A DNA stretch of 64,000 nucleotides from Gigaspora margarita (Eukaryota > Glomeromycota > Glomeromycetes > Diversisporales > Gigasporaceae). Every line of letters begins with the position of its first letter. Position 1 is the stretch's first letter. Positions 24,004 through 34,259 of the stretch are shown here, piece after piece. The position numbers and the translations under genes are program-made. The notes below the pieces were generated by a model. That model was given only the letters and a program-made list of their open reading frames with translations, did no database searches and was not told the DNA's origin. The DNA lies in NCBI GenBank assembly GCA_009809945.1, contig WTPW01000185.1:174021-238020 (forward strand), in the 5' to 3' direction.

Positions 24004-24304
24004 ATGAATTTATCTTACACATTCAACATAACTTTGATTCTTACTATTCTTATTGTTCTTAATGTTTGCTTCATTGAATCAAGCCCTATTGAATTTGTTA
24101 AATTGGAAAAGAGACCAAAAAAGTAATAATATAGTATTTAAAAATATTAGTTATAATAGTTGTTAAATAATAATCTGATCTGTTTTTACAACATTTTTTC
24201 TAAATATTTTTTTTTATGGTAGTGATAAGATGTTAGTATACATTCCATTGAATATGCTTCAAGAATTGTCATTTATGAATTTTGATGATTATATTTCTAA
24301 TTGA
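24004..24304 (+). CDS. Small secreted peptide, candidate first exon(s)
   Basis: From ATG at 24004 the frame gives a strong signal peptide: MNLSYTFNIT, a core of Leu, Ile, Thr and Val, then CFIESSP as a plausible cleavage region. This is followed by EFVKLEKRPKK with a Lys-Arg Kex2-type site. Unspliced, it stops at TAA 24124 (40 residues). A GT-AG intron 24123-24222 would instead join in frame to 24223-24304, giving 66 residues ending NFDDYISN. A third option is the micro-exon array from 24417 onward, which the same donor can enter in the same phase. The product would be exported by the ER route, perhaps as a peptide signal or effector. No homologue comes to mind. Signal peptide, TATA box and donor are seen; the spliced form is inferred. 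Confidence 0.55.
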
Positions 24305-24952
24305 ATTTTTTTGGCTTTTTGTATATATTATTACACCGTAAGTAAATTTTATTGCAAATATTCTAAAAAAAAATTTAATATATTTCCTTTATTTACACTA
24401 TTTTTTAAATTACCAGTTGGTAAGAACAAATAAATTTATATTAGTATTCAAAAATTTTAGAATGCATTAATTTATAATAATCTAATATTATATATTAGCT
24501 GGTAAGCATTTACTTAATTCAATTTATAAATTATTATAAAAATGTATTTATGGATTTGCATCTATTGTAAAACTCAAAATCATGCAATTACGGCTTAAAT
24601 TCTGGCTATCTTTTGAGATATTAAATATAGGTGTAAATAAATAGAGATTTAAATAAAGTCATTTACAAAGTTATCAAAATATGAGTGTCGCCAAGAGAAA
24701 ACCTACCATCGAGCTTTCAATTATATTTTGTGTTAGACAAAAACTCTAACAAACAGATAGACTGAGTTCGCCAAACAATAAACTGATAACATTTTTTCTC
24801 TCGGAGGCACTCACATCATTTAATAATATTTGAGGTGTAAACTTATATATTTTTTAACTAACTATACAAAATATATCTTAATATATTTTATTTTCTAATT
24901 ATAGTGACATTAAGTAAGTATAATAAGTAGTATGTATTTTATTAGAAAATTA

Positions 24953-25137
24953 CAGTTGAACCTCCCAAAACCGATCCTGTCAAAACAGATAATCTGTCAA
25001 ATCTGATAAAAAATCAATCCACCAAGCCTGTTTCTGTTATATGAATCTAATAGTTTATAACGATTTCATATCCGATAACCTGTTAATACTGATAAAAGCC
25101 TGCCCACCTTGCAAACCTGTTTGGGGAGGTTCAACTG
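24953..25137. mobile_element. pogo-like MITE, CAGTTGAACCTCCC ends
   Basis: Perfect 14-bp terminal inverted repeats CAGTTGAACCTCCC, flanked on both sides by TA (24951-24952 and 25138-25139). CAGT ends with a TA duplication are typical of pogo/Tigger-type elements. 185 bp, no ORF. It sits between two sites of the micro-exon array. Confidence 0.85.
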
Positions 25138-26137
25138 TATCTTTAAAATAATGGAAATTGTTAATTTACTCAAGTTATTAGTGTGTAAGTATAAACTTGA
25201 TTTATTTTTATTAATTTCTAAATTAGACTTCTTCTATAATTTAATAATATGTATCCTTTTTACAATCTTTAATCGGTAAGTATTTTATTAATTTTTTAAA
25301 ATAAATTATTAATAATGTTTTTAATTTAATAATAATATATATTTTAATATTTTGAATCATTAGTTGGTTAGTATGAGTTTGCAATATTCGTTATTAAATT
25401 GCTATTTATGAGTTTATATCTATTTTTAAATAATTATTAATACGAATTTAATATATTTATCTATTAAATTATTAGCGAGTAAGTATATATAAATTATATT
25501 TATATTTATAGTATAGATAATATTATTAAGTATTTATTACTTGACTATTAGCTCTATGCAATTTTGGCTAACAAAATAACCTTTTGGAGCTATAATTTTT
25601 ATGGTCATTTTGTTTGGCAAAATCTTGTATAAGACTACTTTATAATATATAACATATAGTCATGTCTGGATTATATTTCTACTGAGTTATATCCCCTCTC
25701 ATTTGCTATCTTAGTTACATCCCATATTTGAGCAGATCCATATCCTTTTTTTATATGCTTTGTAGCGAATTATATTCCAACTTTATTTATATCTCAAAAT
25801 AATCAAAAAAAAACATATAGTAAAAAGAGGTGATATAACCCATAAATTACTTTATATAAATTAAAAAATCTTATCTAAAATAATAATATTATTTGTTAAT
25901 TAAATAATAATTTTTATAATATAATTATATCTTTCTCATTTTTAAACAATAGTCCGTAAGTAAAAACCTTATTCTATTTTATTGTCAAATGATTTTTAAT
26001 TATAATCTAACTACCATATTTTCTATTAAATTATAAGCTCGTAAGTATAAAATCTATTATTTTAAATTGTTACTATCAAATATTAATATAATAAAAATTT
26101 GAGCTAGGCTAAAAATTTTGTTATACTTGTCACACTG

Positions 26138-26345
26138 GTTATAACGACAACATTTGACTATCATATATCTGGCTATAACGATATCTGGATATAACAACAT
26201 CTCGCTATAATGATATCTGGCTCTATCAGCATCTCGTATAATGATACCTGGTTATAACGACATTTGTATATAACAACATCTGGCTACGTATAATACATCT
26301 GGCTATAACGATATCGAGCCATAATGACATCGGGTTATAATAGCA
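26138..26345. repeat. Degenerate TATAACGACATCTGGC repeats
   Basis: About a dozen imperfect 14-18 bp units built on GGCTATAACGATATCT or GGTTATAACGACATTT follow each other. They interrupt the micro-exon array between the sites at 26038 and 26749. Confidence 0.75.
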
Positions 26346-26734
26346 TTTTCAGATTTTTGAATCTATTTATGTACTTAATATAAAGATACCTCTTGTTAAA
26401 CCAACTTCTGGATTTATCAGACAAATTCTTTGTTTTTAAGAAGCGTCGAAATAATCAGAAGACATGTATAGCATATTTGCTATATTTGAAGAATCGAATA
26501 GGCTTAGCAAATTATTAAAGTGCTAAATTTTATGATTGTAAAATTGAAATCTATTATTATTAATGGATATATTATTTAATAAATATTTATTATATTGATA
26601 GTTGATATATAACCTTATTAATATAATTTAATTATATTCTTAACATATTTATGTTAAACTAGGAAGTGACAAGTATAAAGTTTATAAAATAATTTATTAG
26701 TTTTAATTTTTGCAATTAATAGTATATAATTCTT

Positions 26735-27540
26735 TATTAAATTATTAGTTTGTAAGTAAAATTATTTCTTTATTTCATATTACACTAAGTAATTATTGTA
26801 TAAATTTTTTAAACATTTTTATTAAATTATTAGCGCGTAAGTAAACTTAATTTTATATCATAAATGACTATTTAACAATTTTATTTAAAAATTTAATAAC
26901 TGATAATAAACTATGTATGTTTTAATCAAATAATTAGATGGTAAGCATAACTTAGTTATATTATTTATAAAGTTATTGTTAAATAATTTTTTAATCTATT
27001 TTATTATTAAATATTAGCGTGTAAGTATAAACACTTATTAACACGTTGTTTTTACAATCTTAATTTAACTTTTATAGCTAATAATATAAAATTTTTTGTT
27101 AAATTATTAGTGGGTAAATATAATGAATTATAAATTTTTTAGTTATTTTTTGGTTTATTCTTTATAAATGATTATATAATTTTTTTATTAATTATTAGCG
27201 TGTAAGTATAAAGTTATTTAGTAATTTTGGTTTATTCGTTTACAAATACTTATATAAAATTTTTGCCAAATTATTCGTGGGTAAGAATAACAAATTATAA
27301 AGTTATTTGGTTAAGTTTTGTTATTTTTTATAAATAATTATATAAATTTTTTGTTAATTATTAGCGAGTAAGTATAAAGTTATTTGTAATTTTTGGTTTA
27401 TCCTTTTATAGATATTTATATAAAATTGTTTTATTAAATTATTAGGGGGTATATACTATATAAAGTTAAATGTTAATTTTTTATTTATAACTAATAATCT
27501 AATTATAAATTTTTTTTATACAATTTAGTTGGTAAATATA
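26735..27540. repeat. Degenerate 77-104 bp tandem units
   Basis: About ten head-to-tail units sharing TTAAATTATTAG, a variable triplet and GTAAGTATAAAG, then AT-rich filler with TTATTTGGTAATTTT-like and TTTATAAATAATTATATAAA-like parts. Steps between triplets are 85, 104, 80, 94, 87, 79, 87, 81 and 83 bp. This is the most regular part of the micro-exon array. Confidence 0.75.
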
Positions 27541-27649
27541 AATTTAGTTGTATTATTTATAAAGTTATTATTTGATTATTTTTTACAAATTCTAATATAA
27601 TAATTTTTAATATATATATATAAATAGCGGTAGACATAATTTGAATTAG

Positions 27650-28334
27650 CCCTATGAGAAAAGTGGTCCGGGTGTTGGTACGGGTTGGCACGGGGTTGTC
27701 TGGATAGGCACGTGTCACGTGGCACGTAAAGGCATGAAACACGAACCAAAACGTGACAGTATGGCACGTATATTACGTTTTACGGTATTGGTACGTGCAT
27801 TGGGTGGCACGTATAGGCAGGGTCGTCTAAAGCAGTGTGCGGTCACGTGACATAGAGCCAATAAAATCGGTTGTTTTGATCGACACGGATCAGCCCGACG
27901 AGAAAAAAAAGTGAAAACCGTCAAAAATACAAGAAACGAGTGTCTAAACCTANCTTGGGTTATTAACAAAAAANGNCGGGGANGCAATTTTACTANAAGG
28001 TNTGATCTCATCCTAANCCTACACTTACCCTTACCCTAACCCTAATCAAAAAGTCAAAAACATATGACCGCACACGGCTTTAGACGTACCCCGTACAGGC
28101 ACGTTATATTACGTGTAATTACCCGTGCCAAAACCCGTAAGTTTTGGTTTAGTAAAGTGCAGCAAAACCCGGTCCNTTTACGNTCCAAAATGTCNGGGTA
28201 AACGGTCCNATTCGGACCAATTCAACGTGCCAACACGGATCACAGACGTACAAACCCGGACATCCGGCCGTGCCGCACTTGACCGTGTCTCTCCGTAGAA
28301 ACACGTGCCCACACGTGCCACTTTTTTCATAGGG
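27650..28334. mobile_element. CCCTGTAAG-family TIR element, copy 1
   Basis: Ends CCCTATGAGAAAAGTGG and CCACTTTTTTCATAGGG. GC-richer than its surroundings, packed with GGCACG on the left arm and CGTGCC on the right. It carries the family core around 28140-28190 (TTTAGTAAAGTGCAGCAAAA, then CGGTCC), contains several N, and is flanked by TAG on both sides. No transposase. Confidence 0.75.
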
Positions 28335-28889
28335 TAGAAATATATACATTTATAATATTTAAAATTTTGATTTGTTAACATTTATTCATATATAATTTTT
28401 ATTATAATATTTAAAATTTATCGTATTATTCAAAATTTTATTAGCTATTTAAAATTTCAAAAAAGCTTTTAATATATTGAATTTTTAAATTAAATAAAAT
28501 ATAAAAGATTATTTAACTGATAATAAAATTATTTTGTTAAAAATTGTGCTGGTATGTTCTTTCTAATTTTGGTTGAGCAGTTTACTGGTTTTTGCCTTAT
28601 ATAGTTTGTAGTACATTGGTCTTTCCGGTTTTTTTTTTTATACTATGCGTATTGTATCAATTTAATTTTGATTGCAGGATCAATAAAACAATTTCCTCGT
28701 AATCATATTAAAGGAATGATCTGCATTCTCCATTTTTATATATTCTTTGAATCTGAATCTAAATTTGAATGAAATTGAATCTAAATCTATTCTAGATTCT
28801 AGATGAGGAGCACTGGCTGCTAAGTATCTGACACAAAAATTGTAAGTGTATTTATCGATTTTGATCGTTATTCTCTAATTATGATTATT

Positions 28890-29474
28890 CCCTGTAAGAA
28901 AAGTGGTACGGGTGGTGGTACGGGTTGGTGTCGGAAATGCTCGAAATGGCACGGTAAAAATGGCACGGACATTAAAGGGTGGCACGTAATATCACGTTAT
29001 ATGAAATGGCGCATTCAGATGGCACATATGTGTACGTTACACACGTGTTGGCTCGTGATACGTGTTGGCTCGTTTCGTGGAGAGCGAAAGATCAACAAGT
29101 GATTTGTTTTAAAAAAAGAGCGATATCTCATGATTTCACTGATGAAGCTTCCCTGTGTGTCTTAACAAAAAAAATTCCTTACAAAATTTTACTTTATATG
29201 CAGTTAGCTTGTTCATCTCATATTGATTACTCATGTAAATTTATGGTTTAATAGTTAATCCACATCGTTATCGCGGTGGCACGTGAATTTACGTTCACCC
29301 GTGCCAAATCCCGTACCGATTCGACTAGTAAACTGCTGCAAACCCCGAGCCATTTACGGTCCATTTGGCACGGGCATACGGTCCAACACGGTCCACGGAA
29401 TCCGTACCAATCAGGATCATGACCCGTGCCTATCCGATGCAACCCGTGCCGATCCGGTCCAATTTCTTATAGGG
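28890..29474. mobile_element. CCCTGTAAG-family TIR element, copy 2
   Basis: Ends CCCTGTAAGAAAAGTGG and CCAATTTCTTATAGGG, with flanks ATT and ATA. Left part rich in GGCACGG, right part in CCGTGCC, with the core ACTAGTAAACTGCTGCAAA near 29323. Confidence 0.75.
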
Positions 29475-30039
29475 ATAATGTGATTCTTAGATTTTTATTT
29501 TTGATTTTTTTTATGTTTTTTTTTTTGCTGGGTAGATAAATTGATAATCAGTAATTGTCAAAGACCATAATGAAAAATCATAGCGAAAGAATTTGATCAT
29601 TTCTAGATTTAAATGAAATCTTGATCAAAACCTGTGATTCTGTAACGTGGTATAAGACATAACTGGCACAGGCCGAAAGATGCCAATCAGGTACAGATCA
29701 GGTCAAAATCAGGCACCTTATTTGTACCCGATTGCCATCTTTATGGACCTATGTATAAGGATGGGAACGGCTACAACTATAACCGGTTATAACTAGCTAT
29801 AGCCATAGGTGATATTAGCCGAACTTAGGGTTTAGCTGACCAGCTAAAATTATAGCTGATGCCAGTCTTTGAATTTTCTGGTTTTAATAAAAAAGAATGA
29901 AAACATATTCGAGTCCTGTCCTGTGATTATGTAACATGATATACAGTGTACTAGTAATAGGAATTATGCTAGCATATAAATATCCCGACCACTATATCAA
30001 GATAACGGGGATTTGGTAAAAATACCCTGATACTAATGA

Positions 30040-30262
30040 TGCCTGACGAATGACGAAATAGTTTTTAGAAGAATGACGAAATCGTTTTGTCAGGCAGCTT
30101 CAATTAGACGAATGACGAATGAAATAGTTTTTAAACGAATGACGAAATCGTTTTGTCAGGCAGCTTCAATTAGACGAATGACGAATGACAAAACTCGTGA
30201 CAAATGACGAATCTCATGATGAATGACGAATCTCATGACGAATGACGAAACTCGTGACGTTA
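30040..30262. repeat. GACGAATGACGAAAT minisatellite
   Basis: Units of GACGAAT and ATGACGAAA run head to tail. Within them a segment of about 75 bp, with ATGACGAAATCGTTTTGTCA and GGCAGCTTCAATTAGACGAA, is repeated twice. Confidence 0.85.
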
Positions 30263-30650
30263 CTCCGCGAATATATATATTTATGAGTGCGATTTTTGTT
30301 TTAGGAATCATTAAACTAATTAGTGCATAAACACCTTCTGGCATTCTGAGGTAAAAAAGCAAATGATCTACATCTGATGTAAAACAAAATTTGATAATAA
30401 CTAGGGGCTGAGTTGTTTAAAGGGAGTTAGAATAGTGTATGCTATATCGTATCGTAGTAAAATTATCAAATTTTTATCAATTTCATATTATAATTTATAG
30501 CAGAACAGATAAAGATTTGTATTAAGGCCATAAAAATTTTTATAATTGGTTTAAATATCCCAGCTGGGTCAGTAAAGTGAGGTTTGTAATTTTTTTTTTT
30601 TTAATATAGTTAACTAATAGAAGCTCTCTATTTGACAATCATATAATATA

Positions 30651-31093
30651 CCCTGTAAGAAAAGTGGCACGTGTGATATCCGTGCCATTACGGGTATACG
30701 CGTGAATTTTGGACCGCAAATGGACCGGATTTTGCAGCAGTTTACTAAGCCAAAATACACGTATTTTGGCACGTTCACTAAAATAACGGAAAGGCACGGG
30801 ATAGTGCACCGTGTTTGACACGTGAGGCACGGGATGGTTTCTTTTCACCGTGCCATTTTTGGCAGGTTCACCCGTAAATTTTGAACAGTAAATGGACCGG
30901 ATTTTGCAGCAGTTTACTAATCCAAAATCCACGGATTTTGGCACGGATTTTTGGCACGTTTTTCTACGGAAATTGCAGTGAAGGAACGGTTTGTGGACCG
31001 TGATTTGCACGTGAAATTTTTTGCGGAGGCACGTAATGGTTGTTTTTCCCGTGTCATTTTGGACCGTACCACGTGCCACTTTTTCTTACAGGG
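30651..31093. mobile_element. CCCTGTAAG-family TIR element, copy 3
   Basis: Ends CCCTGTAAGAAAAGTGGCAC and GTGCCACTTTTTCTTACAGG (then G), near perfect and flanked by ATA on both sides. Inside, a segment with AATGGACCGGATTTTGCAGC and AGTTTACTAA occurs twice, near 30719 and 30890. Likely the youngest of the three copies. Confidence 0.85.
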
Positions 31094-31315
31094 ATAGAGT
31101 GATATATATAGCAATTTTGCATGTCAATGCATTAGTTGTAGCTTGATTTTTTTTATTAAATTTGACATAACTGTAATTTTTTATGTTCTGGTTTGTTTCG
31201 ATAGCATTTTACTTTAATATTTCGCAATATATGAGAAATGTATTGTACTATTGAAGCTATAAGAATACTTAATTCTCTAGAGGCTAGGTTTTTGCTTTGC
31301 AAACTTATTATTTGG

Positions 31316-32348
31316 GTGCTGCCAAAAAAAACCGAAGTTTGGTGACAGAAAATTTCATATTGATTATTAATCAATTTGGGTTATATACTGTAATTAGTGA
31401 TTGTGAAGTGAATATCAGATTTACTATTTACAATCACTTAAATAAAGTAGTTAGAAATCCTTATCACATGTTGATGATCAGAATGTTAACAATTTATTTA
31501 TTTTATTCGAGTTACTTTAGCTTTTATCATTTACTATTAAATCTTTCAAACTTACCCTGTTAAATTTGATAAAAATGGATTTACATCTCCATTTCTGCTA
31601 TATAAATCTAATAGTTTATAATGTTTTCAAACTTGATAATCTCTTAGTATTGAAACAAAATTGAGTTTGTAAATGTAGTGATAATTTGTTAATATATTTG
31701 CTACTTAACAATTTTAATTGTCCAAACATTCTATTATGACATACCTGTCTAGCTAATATAAGTATTGTTGAACCACCCCAAATCTATATACATAGTGGAC
31801 AGATTTTGTTTCAGTATTGAGAGGTTATCAAGTTTAAAAACATTATAAACTATCAGATTTATATAGCAAAAATGGAATTGATATATTAATTTTTTATCAG
31901 ATTTGACAAGCTATCAATTTGATTAGACAATATATAACTAGCACTAGCCTTGTAATTGTTTTACTATTAAACCTTCTAAAATCGATATTATCAAAACCAC
32001 TAATCTATCAATTCTAATAATAAATTTAATCTACAACTCCTTTCTGCTATATAAATTTAATACTATTGAACCTCTCAAACCTAATATGTATGGTGGACAG
32101 GTTTTTTTCAGTATTGAAAGATTAATAGGTTTGAAAACACTGTAAACTATTAGATTTATATAGCAGAAATGGAGTTGGTAAATTAAATTTTTATCAGATT
32201 TGATAGGATAAGTTTTGAGAGGATTAACAATAAGTTTATAATGTTTTCAAACTGAATAACCTCTCAATGTTGAAACAAAATCTGTTACCAAACACATTGC
32301 TTTTGAGAGGTTCAAAAGCAGAAGTCAAGTTTTCTTTTGGCAGCACTT
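31316..32348. mobile_element. Cluster of decayed TTGAACCTC-type MITEs
   Basis: The outer GTGCTGCCAAAA at 31318 and TTTTGGCAGCAC at 32335 form an inverted pair. Between them are several partial copies, in both orientations, of a unit with TGCTATATAAATCTAATAG, TTTATAATGTTTTCAAAC and TAGTATTGAAACAAAA, ending in TTGAACCTCTCAAA-like borders near 31768, 32048 and 32304. These resemble the element at 24953. Confidence 0.5.
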
Positions 32349-32875
32349 ATAGATCTTGAGCAAGTATTGTTACAGTTTGTCTACTCTATTCTTAATATGC
32401 TCAAGCTTGTGCACTCTCTAAAAATAAATTATCATCAAAAAGTTAAAATTTTTAGTAAATAGTTTATTCATTGAGAATTATTGCATCCTTGTATTATATT
32501 ATTTATTCATGATTAATAAATGATATAACAATATAGTCTGGTGCAAAAATGTAGATACATGATAACTAAAAATTTAAATTTTATATATATAAAGGTTTTT
32601 TAGTTTTAACAATTTTTTATATCAAATAAAGTAGATTCTAGGCTATCTTTTAATATATTTTTTATTTTATTTTTATAAACAATTTATTGTATAATAATTT
32701 TTTTAAAAATTCAAATTTTTTTTAAAAAAAGAGATTTTTTAAAGAAAATTTTAGAATTTTGTCATTTACACTACAATATGCAACTTTAGAAGTTTGTACT
32801 AAGCAAGTGCATTGCTATGAATATGCTAAATATATAGCTAAAATTTGAGCTTAATTGGATTAGTAGTTATTGTCA

Positions 32876-33090
32876 AGATGATGCTGAAATTGGATGATCC
32901 TGAAATTTTTATTTATTTTGATATAAAATTTTAAATTTTTTTTGAGATGTTTTTCATTTTTGTCTTATAGGGTTAGGGTAAGGTTTGGGTATAGATTTAA
33001 TATTTAAAGAGTATATGTGGATTTTAGCGGGGCTTATAGTTTCAAATCAAGACCCCAAATTTCAGCATCATCCGATTTCAGCATCATCCC
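32876..33090. mobile_element. Nested hairpin, GATGATGCTGAAAT arms
   Basis: GATGATGCTGAAATTGGATG near the left is mirrored by GATTTCAGCATCATCC at the right. The centre has TATAGGGTTAGGGTAAGG. It is inserted at the inner edge of the left arm of the 32534-34255 element. Confidence 0.6.
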
Positions 33091-33254
33091 TGATAGTTAT
33101 TAAAATATGAATTTTTAAAATTTTATAACTAAATTACTATGTTTTCGTAAAAATTATAAAAATTATACAAAATTATACAGTAAATTTTGTACAATTTTTA
33201 TAAAATATAGTAATTTGAAAATTAAATTTAAAAAAATTTATATCTTAATAACTA

Positions 33255-33901
33255 TTATTTTTTTTTTTTTGATATTAACAACCTTGCACTACCTTTATTA
33301 AATTCTTAAATTTGAATACAAGTATACAAATAATCCTTTAAAGTCTTTGGATAGGCATCAACCTGGCTACTACATTGAGTGCCCAAGTAGGGTTGTCTCA
33401 CCAAACCTTTTTTCTCCCAACAAATCCCTCTGGACATTAAACCATCGGCTATTTCTTGGTACGAATCACAGTTCAGAAATGTCCCCACGTGTTCTTGAAG
33501 CATCCTTTTAGACTTCGGCCTCTTAATACATCACGTGACTTCAGTTATTCAAATCGTGGTTCTAACCCAAGGACGATCCCAGAGGTTTTGATCCTGACTA
33601 CTCGCAGTGCTACTCCACTGAGGACTGTCAATTAACATTGCATAGACGAGGGTACAGCTAGCCACACATGCACTTTTGGTGCCTAATTTGAGTGGTCCAC
33701 CTGAAGGTTCCACACTAGCTGCAATACCTGCAACCCAATACGGGTGTTGCCTATTCAAAACTCTTTGATCTATGCTATTATTCCTGATATGGTAGGACCC
33801 GCAAACATAGAATTATGATTTCGCCGCTGCTGGAAATTGAACTGGCAACCTTCCGATTTGCATCCTCGAAGCATAACCACTATGCTATCGACCCAGAGGA
33901 C
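33255..33901 (-). mobile_element. tRNA-derived SINE with poly(A) and 16-bp TSD
   Basis: Minus-strand retroposon. The 5' head at about 33830-33901 resembles a tRNA: A-box-like TAGCATAGTGGTTATGC, an anticodon-loop-like GATGCAAATC, then B-box-like AGTTCAATTTCC. The loop recalls tRNA-Cys (GCA). A GC-richer body of about 550 bp follows, ending in a run of A (T run 33258-33270 on the plus strand). Target duplications TATATCTTAATAACTA (33239-33254) and TATATCTAAATAACTA (33902-33917) differ at one base. ORFs inside are not considered real genes. Confidence 0.75.
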
Positions 33902-34259
33902 TATATCTAAATAACTACTAATCCAATTAAGCTCAAATTTTATCTATATATTTAGTATATGCATAGCAATATATTGCATAATACAAACTTCTAAAGCTGC
34001 ATATTGGTAGCATAAATAGAAATTTAAAATTTTTTTTAAAAAATCTTTTTTTTTTAAAAAAAATCAAAATTTAAAAAAAAATTATTATAAAATAAATTGT
34101 CTACAAAAATATAATAAAAAATATATTCAAAGATAGTTAAGAATCTACTTTATTTAGTATAAAAAATTGTAATTAAATTGTTAAAACTAAAAAATTTTAT
34201 ATATAAAAATTTAAATTTTTAATTATCATGTATCTGCATTTTTGCTCTGGACCATAGTA

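Larger units (their letters stand above)
24417..27537 (+). other. Array of 19 putative micro-exons (AG-NNN-GTAAGT)
   Basis: Nineteen times an ATTATTAG-like 3' splice site and a GTAAGT-like 5' splice site stand three bases apart. Triplets: 24417 TTG, 24499 CTG, 25182 TGT, 25273 TCG, 25364 TTG, 25476 CGA, 25953 TCC, 26038 CTC, 26749 TTT, 26834 CGC, 26938 ATG, 27018 CGT, 27112 TGG, 27199 CGT, 27278 TGG, 27365 CGA, 27446 GGG, 27529 TTG; one site, 24905-24913, has nine bases. AG is kept in 17 of 19 (25273 has AA, 27278 has CG) and GT in all. Every spacer is a multiple of three. The last ten sites define introns of 76-101 nt, like the 76-nt kinase intron. Read in the phase left by the secreted ORF's donor, the triplets give a stop-free run with four cysteines spaced CC-x5-C-x5-C. 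A possible terminal exon follows GGTTGAGCAG at 28580 with a stop at 28609. The alternative is a decayed satellite whose unit contains these motifs. Confidence 0.5.
32534..34255. mobile_element. Long-TIR Tc1-like element, non-autonomous
   Basis: Arms of about 350 bp (32534-32880 and 33905-34255) are reverse complements. The left end reads TAGTCTGGTGCAAAAATGTA and the right end, reversed, TGGTCCAGAGCAAAAATGCA. TA borders each side. TGG.CAAAAATG-type ends resemble Tc1 elements. The middle holds a hairpin (32876-33090), an AT palindrome (33095-33254) and a SINE (33255-33901). No transposase frame. Confidence 0.7.

Noticed and set aside
26735..27540. CRISPR array (regular spacing of similar units)
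   Set aside because: Units are degenerate, the whole unit repeats rather than a repeat with unique spacers, and the genome is eukaryotic.
27557..28381. Arg-rich minus-strand ORFs
   Set aside because: Produced by the GC-richer inverted-repeat element at 27650-28334; they change frame across N and do not recur in the sister copies.
30639..31079. 146-codon minus-strand ORF
   Set aside because: Spans a CCCTGTAAG-family element end to end; its open state follows from the internal duplication, with no domain.
33306..33758. Minus-strand ORFs of 65 and 69 codons
   Set aside because: They lie in the body of the SINE and do not join into a recognisable protein.
33830..33901. A genuine tRNA gene
   Set aside because: A- and B-box-like words are present, but stems do not pair well by eye, and the element has a long body, poly(A) and target duplication, so it is a SINE head.
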